In this document: positions 1-5,554 of the stretch, piece after piece
Position numbering within the stretch: the stretch's first letter is position 1
How the letters are laid out: every line of letters begins with the position of its first letter
Origin: Prolixibacteraceae bacterium
Lineage (GTDB): Bacteria; Bacteroidota; Bacteroidia; Bacteroidales; Prolixibacteraceae
Reading direction: 5' to 3'
Assembly: GCA_016788685.1 (NCBI GenBank)
Contig: JAEUSS010000241.1
Span: forward strand, 1-6,898
Length of the DNA stretch: 6,898 nt
Notes under the pieces: generated by a model
What the model was told of the DNA's origin: nothing
Database searches by the model: none
Seen by the model: the letters and a program-made list of their open reading frames with translations, nothing else
Program-made: the position numbers and the translations under genes

Positions 1-882
1 GTTTACGAAAACGACCAGTACTGGCGCAACCGGAATGCCGAAAAAACCGAGGAACTGACCTTTCACACTCCACGCCGCGCCTGGCTGGTTTATTTGTTCC
101 TTGGGGCAACCCTGATCGTTTATTCGGTTTATTTCCCCGTCTCGGAGTTAAAAATCGGGAACAGCAGTGTTAAACTGTCCGTTGTGCCGGTCAGCACTGC
201 CCTGTTCTTGCTTGCAGGTTTTTTATCACTCCGGAAAACTGTTCATTACTTTATCCTGAATCTGCTGGCCTTCACCATTATTTTCCTGGTCATCGGCGTG
301 ATGGGTTATCAGTGGTATGTGATGGAGATTGCCGCGCTGTTTCTGGCCATGGGCATTTTTGCCGGACTAAGCATGGGAAGAACCGCCAACGAACTGACCA
401 AACTTTTTATTGAAGGAGCCAAAGATATTTTGTCGGCAGCGATGGTGGTCGGGCTTGCTGGCGGAATCATTGTCATTCTCCGGAACGGACAAATCATCGA
501 CACCATTTTGTATTACATGGCTCAATCGATGGAAGGGTTTGGTAAAATCGCCTCGGTAGAAATGATGTACGTCATTCAGAACGGCATCAACCTGATCATT
601 CCGTCGGGTTCGGCTAAAGCCGCGCTGACCATGCCCATCATGTCGCAATTTTCCGACCTGGTCGGCATCTCGCGTCAGACAACTGTAATGGCTTTCCAGT
701 TCGGCGACGGGTTCACCAATATGCTCACGCCCACTTCCGGAGTACTGATCGGGGTACTCGGAATTGCCCGCATCCCCTACGAAAAATGGGTCAAATGGAT
801 CATGCCCCTGATGATTATTCTGATTACGCTGGGTGCCTTGCTGCTCATTCCGACGGTCCTTCTGGAGCTTAACGGGTTTTAA
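1..882 (+). CDS. YfcC/DcuC-family membrane carrier, C-terminal part (5' end outside window)
   Basis: The reading frame is open from base 1 and ends at TAA 880-882, giving 293 visible residues. Family members usually have about 450-500, so roughly the first third is missing. A TTG at 94 is only an internal leucine, not a start. After a short polar stretch the protein is strongly hydrophobic, with likely membrane segments near visible residues 28-45, 60-76, 82-100, 103-122, 140-158 and 268-288. Two conserved-looking loops support the family call: PSGSAKA (201-207) and GDGFTNMLTPTSG (235-247), followed by a GVLGIARIPYEKW-type end. This is the C4-dicarboxylate anaerobic carrier-like superfamily (YfcC branch) of the inner membrane. 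The substrate is not established for most YfcC proteins; carboxylates, amino acids or peptides are possible. The gene ends 454 bp before the next one, with no obvious intrinsic terminator directly after the stop. Family assignment is firm, substrate unknown. Confidence 0.88.
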   Translation, partial: VYENDQYWRNRNAEKTEELTFHTPRRAWLVYLFLGATLIVYSVYFPVSELKIGNSSVKLSVVPVSTALFLLAGFLSLRKTVHYFILNLLAFTIIFLVIGVMGYQWYVMEIAALFLAMGIFAGLSMGRTANELTKLFIEGAKDILSAAMVVGLAGGIIVILRNGQIIDTILYYMAQSMEGFGKIASVEMMYVIQNGINLIIPSGSAKAALTMPIMSQFSDLVGISRQTTVMAFQFGDGFTNMLTPTSGVLIGVLGIARIPYEKWVKWIMPLMIILITLGALLLIPTVLLELNGF

Positions 883-1336
883 GTTCATTCCGGGAAATCC
901 CTGCAAGAACCCGTCCCGACTTCAGTTTGCCTCCCCGTACCCCTGCAAGGACCCGCCCTGAACTCGGTTTGCCACCTTGTACCCCTGCAAGAACCCGCCC
1001 CCGACTCCGGGCGGCATCTTGTACGCCTGCCTGAGTCTGCCCCAGCTTCAGGACAAGGTATTGTACTTCTTTCGGTTGATGTTTCGAATCTCCTACGCTG
1101 AATTTTCCGCGTAGCGGATAACCTTTTAACTTTCACCGGACAACAATGATAAAATATACGAAGCCGGGCAAAAATTTATTGCCACATTTTCTTTAACTTT
1201 AGCTAAACCGGAAGTGAACCCACCTTTACACCTGAAAATCTGAATCCAGAATAGCATCAATTTATCATTTATTGGATTTTTACGAACCTGACAATACCTG
1301 TCCGGTAATGAATTATAAAAGTAAAAGAAACAAACG
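883..1336. other. Gene-free region: tandem array, small hairpin and AT-rich leader
   Basis: This 454-bp gap separates the carrier and patatin genes. Bases 898-1065 are a 42-bp tandem array (separate entry). Bases 1093-1098 (CTACGC) and 1109-1114 (GCGTAG) form a short hairpin with no T-run after it, so it is not a convincing terminator. From about 1140 the sequence becomes AT-rich and should hold the promoter and 5' leader of the patatin gene. A possible Bacteroidota-type element pair (TTG at 1272-1274, then TACCTGTC at 1295-1302, 20 bp apart) matches the TTTG / TAnnTTTG pattern only weakly. No RNA gene was recognised, and no coding region is supported. Confidence 0.6.
898..1065. repeat. Imperfect tandem array, four units of exactly 42 bp
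   Basis: Four consecutive 42-bp units lie at 898-939, 940-981, 982-1023 and 1024-1065, each ending in GTA. The best conserved part is the start, close to CCCCTGCAAGRACCCGCCC; the second half varies more. By hand count, units 1-2 and 2-3 each differ at about 10 of 42 positions, and unit 4 is more diverged (about 16 differences from unit 3). No unit could be recognised before 898 or after 1065. The array is more GC-rich than the AT-rich leader that follows. The period is a multiple of three, so two - strand frames read through as 14-residue peptide repeats. The function is unknown: it could be a non-coding intergenic repeat family, a decayed repeat protein, or a binding-site array. Confidence 0.8.
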
Positions 1337-3169
1337 ATGAGCAAGCAAAACACTTTCAGGATCGGCCTTTCCATGGCAGGAGCAGTATCCGCGGGCGCTT
1401 ATACTGCCGGAGTAATGGACTATTTATTAGAAGCGCTTGAAAACTGGCAAAAAGCCAAAGAACTGGGTTTGCCCGGGGTTCCGCAGCACAATGTTATCAT
1501 CGAGGTACTGAGCGGTGCTTCTGCAGGCGGGATGACCGCAGTTATTACCACTGCGGCTGTTCAGAAGAAATTTCCTCACATCAATCAGAAAAATTATTTA
1601 ACCGGCATCAATAAAGAGAATCCCCTGTTTGATTCGTGGGTCAACCTGACCGAAGAACCTGCGAAAGACATGATGGAGCAAATGCTAAGCACCGAAGATA
1701 TCCTTAATCTTCCATCGGTTAATCCCACCAAAGAGGTCCGGTCGGTGTTCAATTCACTGTTCATCGAAAAAATAGCCCGGCGTACCATGGATAACATCAT
1801 CAAAGACCCGGCGACCCGAAGAACGTATATTGCCGATGATCTGGAATTGTTTACCACCATCACCAACCTCAGGGGCTTAAATTACGAGCTGCAGTTCATC
1901 ACCGCTTTAGGCAAACGCAAAGACCGGATGACCATGCACAAAGATGTTGTCCACTTTCAGCTCAACCCATCGGGCACGTACAACAACGACGGAAAAATCC
2001 CGGTACATTTTACCACTCCTGAAGGACTCAACAAAAACATGCTGATTGACGCGGCCATTGCCACGGGCGCTTTCCCGGTTGGTCTGGCTCCGCGGGTGCT
2101 GGTCCGCGACCCGAAGTACATCAACGACAATCCGCTGCTCAAAATCACCCACGGGAAAGACCACGTGGTCGATCCGGACAAGCTGTACAACACCGTTTGT
2201 GTCGACGGTGGCGTGATCAACAACGAACCGTACGATTTAACCGAAACCATTCTGACCAGGCGAAGAAAAATGGAAATGGCATCCGGGAACAATCCGGCCG
2301 CATCTGATTATGAGCCTGAGAAAAGTCCTTCGAGCTTTGACACCACCATCCTGATGATTGATCCTTTCCCCAGCTATGACGACGAACCTCCGGCCGATTA
2401 TACCGACCTGATGGCATTCAAGTTTGCCGCGCCGCAACTTTTCGGGGCAATGCGCCATCAACTCATGATCAAAACCGACTTACTGGAGAAAGCGTACGAC
2501 GATTTTGACTATTCGAGGTTTATGATTGCCCCCATCCGCACCAGCGGCGGCAAAACCCAGAAAGACAGCATTGCCTGCGGTTCACTGGGTGGTTTTGGCG
2601 GTTTCTTCAACCGCGATTTCAGGGTACACGATTTTATGCTGGGCCGCAGAAACTGCCAGCGGTTTATCCAGCAATATTTTTGTGTTCCCGCATCAGCCCG
2701 GAATCCGATTATTGAGTTTGGTTACGGAAACCTGAACGAATCATCCCTGAGCTTTTTCAGGCCCGAAACCACCGACTTACTGCCCCTGATTCCGGATTTC
2801 CGGATTTCGGAAGACCAGACTCAAATCATTAAACCCACACCCGAGGAGGAATTTCCTTATCCGGCAATCAGCCTGAAATACCTCCTAAGCCTGGAGCGCA
2901 AGATGCAAAACCGGTTCGAAGCAGTTTTAAACGGTGTTGCCAACGGTGAAGATCCGGAGAAAAAGAAGGCCACAACCAATCCGGTTGTTTTGCGCATCAG
3001 GAAAAAATCATGGTTCGGAAGGAATATTTTTGCTCCGGTGGTAAAATTCACTTCAGCCCAGTTTATTTCGATTGGCAAAAACGTAGGTAAAAACATTGCT
3101 GCCGAAAAGTTTATCGATGCCGTAATAACCGACATGGACAAACGGGGCCTGCTGAACCAGGATTGCTGA
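1337..3169 (+). CDS. Patatin-like phospholipase family protein, 610 aa
   Basis: This is a predicted serine acyl hydrolase of the patatin fold, a family that uses a Ser-Asp dyad on phospholipids or other acyl esters. The nucleophile motif G-A-S-A-G is at residues 60-64 (Ser62), and the D-G-G motif is at 290-292 (Asp290), both intact. The N-terminal oxyanion loop reads GAVSAG (15-20) where typical patatins have GGGxRG, so it lacks the usual glycine run and basic residue. The patatin domain spans roughly residues 8-310. I recognise no domain in the remaining 300 or so residues; the end is basic (RIRKK near 555) and could touch membranes or nucleic acid. No signal peptide or membrane segment is evident, so a cytoplasmic or peripheral location is inferred. 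The start ATG follows an A-rich leader without a Shine-Dalgarno sequence, as is common in Bacteroidota. The gene stands alone and ends at TGA before a shared terminator. The substrate is unknown. Confidence 0.9.
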   Translation: MSKQNTFRIGLSMAGAVSAGAYTAGVMDYLLEALENWQKAKELGLPGVPQHNVIIEVLSGASAGGMTAVITTAAVQKKFPHINQKNYLTGINKENPLFDSWVNLTEEPAKDMMEQMLSTEDILNLPSVNPTKEVRSVFNSLFIEKIARRTMDNIIKDPATRRTYIADDLELFTTITNLRGLNYELQFITALGKRKDRMTMHKDVVHFQLNPSGTYNNDGKIPVHFTTPEGLNKNMLIDAAIATGAFPVGLAPRVLVRDPKYINDNPLLKITHGKDHVVDPDKLYNTVCVDGGVINNEPYDLTETILTRRRKMEMASGNNPAASDYEPEKSPSSFDTTILMIDPFPSYDDEPPADYTDLMAFKFAAPQLFGAMRHQLMIKTDLLEKAYDDFDYSRFMIAPIRTSGGKTQKDSIACGSLGGFGGFFNRDFRVHDFMLGRRNCQRFIQQYFCVPASARNPIIEFGYGNLNESSLSFFRPETTDLLPLIPDFRISEDQTQIIKPTPEEEFPYPAISLKYLLSLERKMQNRFEAVLNGVANGEDPEKKKATTNPVVLRIRKKSWFGRNIFAPVVKFTSAQFISIGKNVGKNIAAEKFIDAVITDMDKRGLLNQDC

Positions 3170-3216
3170 CCAATGACGGCAGGGAAATCAAATTTCGGAG
3201 GACTTGCAACTGCACC

Positions 3217-3268
3217 AATAAAAATAAAGCTCTGACCTTAAAGTAAGGCCAGAGCTTTGCTGCTTTTT
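3217..3268. terminator. Bidirectional intrinsic terminator between convergent genes
   Basis: Two 15-base arms (3226-3240 and 3244-3258) pair around a 3-base loop. In + strand RNA there is one A-C mismatch (3235/3249); in - strand RNA the same position is a G-U wobble, so that stem is fully paired. The + side is followed by GCTGCTTTTT (3259-3268). The - side is followed directly by ATTTTTATT (3225-3217). The hairpin lies 56 bp after the patatin stop and 80 bp after the permease stop, so it can end transcription from both sides. The better stem and closer T-run suggest it works best for the - strand operon. Confidence 0.88.
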
Positions 3269-3338
3269 CCGAAATATATTTAATTAACGGCGCTGATTAT
3301 CTGCTCATAATTCATCCCATATACTCTCCACTCAGCGA

Positions 3339-4487
3339 TCAGTCATTTTTCATCCGGAAGGCATTGAACAACAGATACCCCAAACAAAGCAGCAGGAAAA
3401 TCATCGCGCCGGTTTGTCCTGTTGAATCGGAAACAACTCCCATAATCGGAGGAACAACCGCGCCGCCGGCAACCCCCATAATCAGCAAACCCGAAACTTC
3501 ATTGGCCCGTTGCGGTTCTTTCCGGAGCGCCGCCGAAAATATGATCGGGAAAACATTGGCAACAGCCAGTCCCAGACAGAAAATCATCACCAGAATGGCA
3601 TACAGGTTTGACAGAACAATCATCAGCGACATTGCGGCAATTCCCAAAACGATGCTCCAGATGTAAAATTTTCGTCCCGGAATCTTCATCAGCAAAATGG
3701 CCCCTGAAAAGGTTCCGATGGTTCGTGCAGCAAAGTACAGACTGGTAGCCAGTCCGGCCTTTTCGAGCGGCATCGAAGTGCGTTCCATCAAAAATTTAGG
3801 CAAGGTGGTGTTCAGCCCCACGTCAATACCAACGACCAAAACAATACCCATGAACAACATCAGGATAACCGGATCTTTCAACAGGCTGAAACTTTTTCCA
3901 AAGCTTGAAGACACTTCACCTGATTTTTCTTCGGTAACCTTCGTTAATGCCAGCCACACGCCGGAGATCAGCGTGACCGCGGCAAAAATGGGAAACATCA
4001 ATTTCCAGTTTCCGAGTGTTCCCGAAGCAACTCCGGCAATAATCGGTCCTGAGAATGAGGCAATCGCTTTTACAAACTGCCCGAGCGTCAGGCTGCTGGT
4101 CAGTTTTTCGCCGCTCACCACATTGGTCAGCAGCGGATTCAGCGACACCTGCATGATGGTATTGCCAATCCCAAGCAAGGCAAAAGCCAGTAATACCATT
4201 TCAAACCGGTAAGCCACCAACGGCACCAGCAAGGCAATCAGCGTAATTCCCAAACTGATCAGAACGGTTTTCTTCCGGCCCAGCGAGTTCATCATCAGTC
4301 CGGTGGGAACCGAAAAAACTGCAAACCACAGAAACACCATCATGGGCAACAGGTTGGCCAGCGAATCGCTCAGTCCGAAATCTTTTTTCACATAGCTCGA
4401 CGAGATACCCACCACATCGGCAAAGCCCATAATGAAGAATCCGAATAATATCGGAAATAAGGCTAATTTATTGTCAGTTTTTTTCAT
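3339..4487 (-). CDS. MFS sugar permease, FHS (FucP/GlcP-like) type
   Basis: The 382-residue protein is hydrophobic throughout, with a pattern fitting 12 membrane segments in two halves and a hydrophilic central loop at about residues 181-205. An MFS motif-A-like loop, GLMMNSLGRKK (63-73), lies between segments 2 and 3. GIGNTIMQVSLNP (106-118) and the late stretch NVFPIIFSAAL (311-321), then GLLIMGVAGGAVVPP (333-347), resemble the fucose/glucose-galactose H+ symporter group (FHS), whose members import monosaccharides. It is slightly shorter than the usual 410-440 residues. The start is ATG at 4485-4487, 14 bp after the kinase stop codon, so it is almost certainly co-transcribed with the kinase. 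The neighbouring kinase and mannose-6-phosphate isomerase suggest that it brings in mannose, or glucose and mannose, across the inner membrane. The family is clear; the substrate is inferred from context only. Confidence 0.87.
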   Translation of the reverse strand: MKKTDNKLALFPILFGFFIMGFADVVGISSSYVKKDFGLSDSLANLLPMMVFLWFAVFSVPTGLMMNSLGRKKTVLISLGITLIALLVPLVAYRFEMVLLAFALLGIGNTIMQVSLNPLLTNVVSGEKLTSSLTLGQFVKAIASFSGPIIAGVASGTLGNWKLMFPIFAAVTLISGVWLALTKVTEEKSGEVSSSFGKSFSLLKDPVILMLFMGIVLVVGIDVGLNTTLPKFLMERTSMPLEKAGLATSLYFAARTIGTFSGAILLMKIPGRKFYIWSIVLGIAAMSLMIVLSNLYAILVMIFCLGLAVANVFPIIFSAALRKEPQRANEVSGLLIMGVAGGAVVPPIMGVVSDSTGQTGAMIFLLLCLGYLLFNAFRMKND

Positions 4488-4501
4488 ATGTGCGAAGGTG
4501 A

Positions 4502-5440
4502 TTAAATTTTTGCAAGCAGTGGTTTTATTTGTTTCCAGAATGTTTCTTCGAGCAAACGGGCACTGCCCGCCATAGCAGCCGACTCCATCAGTTCGGATAT
4601 AACAACTCCGACATTGACTTTCCCGTTATTGAACACTTGCGTTAATGAAGGTCCGAACAGCGGGAATGCCCCTGAAATATTTCCGCCAATCAACAGGCAA
4701 TCCGCTTCAAAATTCAGGAGCAGCGGGCTTAAAAAATGTCCCAGGTTCGTCCCGAAATCTTCAAACAACTGCTTTGCTTCAGCATCTGCACCGACCCTTC
4801 CGGCAATTTCTTTTACTCCGGATGCTTTGATCCCGGTACGCGAATGATATTCATTCACAAACCAGCGCGTCGAAAAATAATCATCGGCAATTCCATTTTG
4901 ATACGGGATGTGATAGACGTACCCCATCTTCGGGACCCGGTCGCCCTCAATCACAGGCACTCCTTCTTCCAGGAAAGCCGATCCGAAACCGGTACCCAGC
5001 GTGATAGCCACCACTTTCCGGTAAGCCGCCGCTTTTCCCTGCCAGCACTCCCCTACGGCAAACGACATGGCATCGTTCAAATACCTGAAAGGCATAGCCT
5101 CAGGAAGATTCAGTATTTCTTTCAGCTTATCGCCTACATTAATTCCATACAAACTGTCATATTTGGTCACATCTTTTATTAAAGACACTCCCGTCTGATA
5201 ATCGAACGGTCCCGGCATGGCAAACCCTATTCCGGCCAGTTCTCCTTCTCCGGCAAACCCCATTGTTTTTTGAATGGCCAGGCTCCATGTCCGGAGTATC
5301 TCGTCAGCCGAAGCCTGATTATTAACCTTCTCTTCTGCCAGACTACCGCCGATCAAACGGCCATCTTCGATTTCAAACAGGGCTGAACTAATATGGCTAC
5401 CACCAATATCGGCTCCTATCGCATATCTTTTTTTCGTCAT
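4502..5440 (-). CDS. ROK-family sugar kinase, likely gluco- or mannokinase, lacking the zinc motif
   Basis: This 312-residue protein is a predicted cytoplasmic ATP-dependent hexose 6-kinase of the ROK family (usual length about 300-320). Visible motifs are the N-terminal phosphate loop DIGGSHISSAL (11-21), the sugar-site LNDA with likely catalytic Asp123 (121-124), the second phosphate loop GTGFGSA (149-155), and the adenosine-side motif IGGNISGAF (251-259). The ROK cluster CxCGxxGC is absent: the matching stretch (171-193) begins KMGYVYHIP and contains no cysteine, and the family ExGH motif appears as KMGY. Only two cysteines (132, 248) occur in the protein. Start ATG is at 5438-5440. The isomerase gene is 114 bp upstream and the permease 14 bp downstream. 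Context favours mannose, or both mannose and glucose, as substrate. That is inference; a diverged enzyme with another sugar substrate is possible. Confidence 0.88.
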   Translation of the reverse strand: MTKKRYAIGADIGGSHISSALFEIEDGRLIGGSLAEEKVNNQASADEILRTWSLAIQKTMGFAGEGELAGIGFAMPGPFDYQTGVSLIKDVTKYDSLYGINVGDKLKEILNLPEAMPFRYLNDAMSFAVGECWQGKAAAYRKVVAITLGTGFGSAFLEEGVPVIEGDRVPKMGYVYHIPYQNGIADDYFSTRWFVNEYHSRTGIKASGVKEIAGRVGADAEAKQLFEDFGTNLGHFLSPLLLNFEADCLLIGGNISGAFPLFGPSLTQVFNNGKVNVGVVISELMESAAMAGSARLLEETFWKQIKPLLAKI

Positions 5441-5495
5441 TCTTTACATCTCTTTTAAACAAAAATGAGAATATTCTGATTCAGTTTATTAGTTA

Positions 5496-5535
5496 TTGAC
5501 TCACCCCGCCACAACTCTGTTTTGGGGCGAGTCAA
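5496..5535 (-). promoter_or_regulatory. Intergenic hairpin after the isomerase stop codon
   Basis: In - strand RNA the arms TTGACTCGCCCC (5535-5524) and GGGGTGAGTCAA (5507-5496) pair over 12 bp with a single G-U wobble and a 16-base loop. In + strand RNA the wobble becomes an A-C mismatch, so the structure fits the - strand transcript better. It begins 19 bases after the isomerase stop and ends 55 bases before the kinase start. The bases that follow (TAACTAATAAACTG) contain no T-run, so it is not a standard intrinsic terminator. It could protect the 3' end of the isomerase message, act as a weak attenuator, or be a protein-binding palindrome. Confidence 0.5.
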
Positions 5536-5554
5536 CTATTGTGTGTATTACTTA

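Noticed and set aside
94..882. TTG at 94 as the start of the carrier gene
   Set aside because: The same frame is open upstream to base 1 with a plausible hydrophilic loop, and starting at 94 would cut into a membrane segment and leave the protein far below family length.
898..1065. CRISPR array
   Set aside because: Units are contiguous 42-bp imperfect copies with a conserved part of about 19-25 bp and only about 17 bp of variable sequence, the variable parts are themselves related, and no cas gene is nearby.
1093..1114. Hairpin CTACGC/GCGTAG as a terminator of the carrier gene
   Set aside because: The stem is only 6 bp, there is no T-run after it, and it is more than 200 bp past the stop codon.
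1272..1302. Bacteroidota promoter (TTG with TACCTGTC, 20 bp spacing) for the patatin gene
   Set aside because: The spacing fits, but the -7 part matches TAnnTTTG poorly; it is mentioned only as a possibility in the intergenic entry.
1337..3169. Patatin as a CBASS-type antiphage effector
   Set aside because: CapV effectors sit beside a cyclic nucleotide synthase. None is present here; the neighbours are a carrier and a sugar operon, and the gene stands alone.
3697..4212. Long + strand open frame opposite the permease gene
   Set aside because: It is antisense to a clear membrane protein gene with strong family motifs; it has low-complexity composition and no family resemblance.
5460..5467. 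CATTTTTG on the - strand as a -7 element for the kinase gene
   Set aside because: It is close to TAnnTTTG, but no TTG-type -33 element lies at the right distance upstream.
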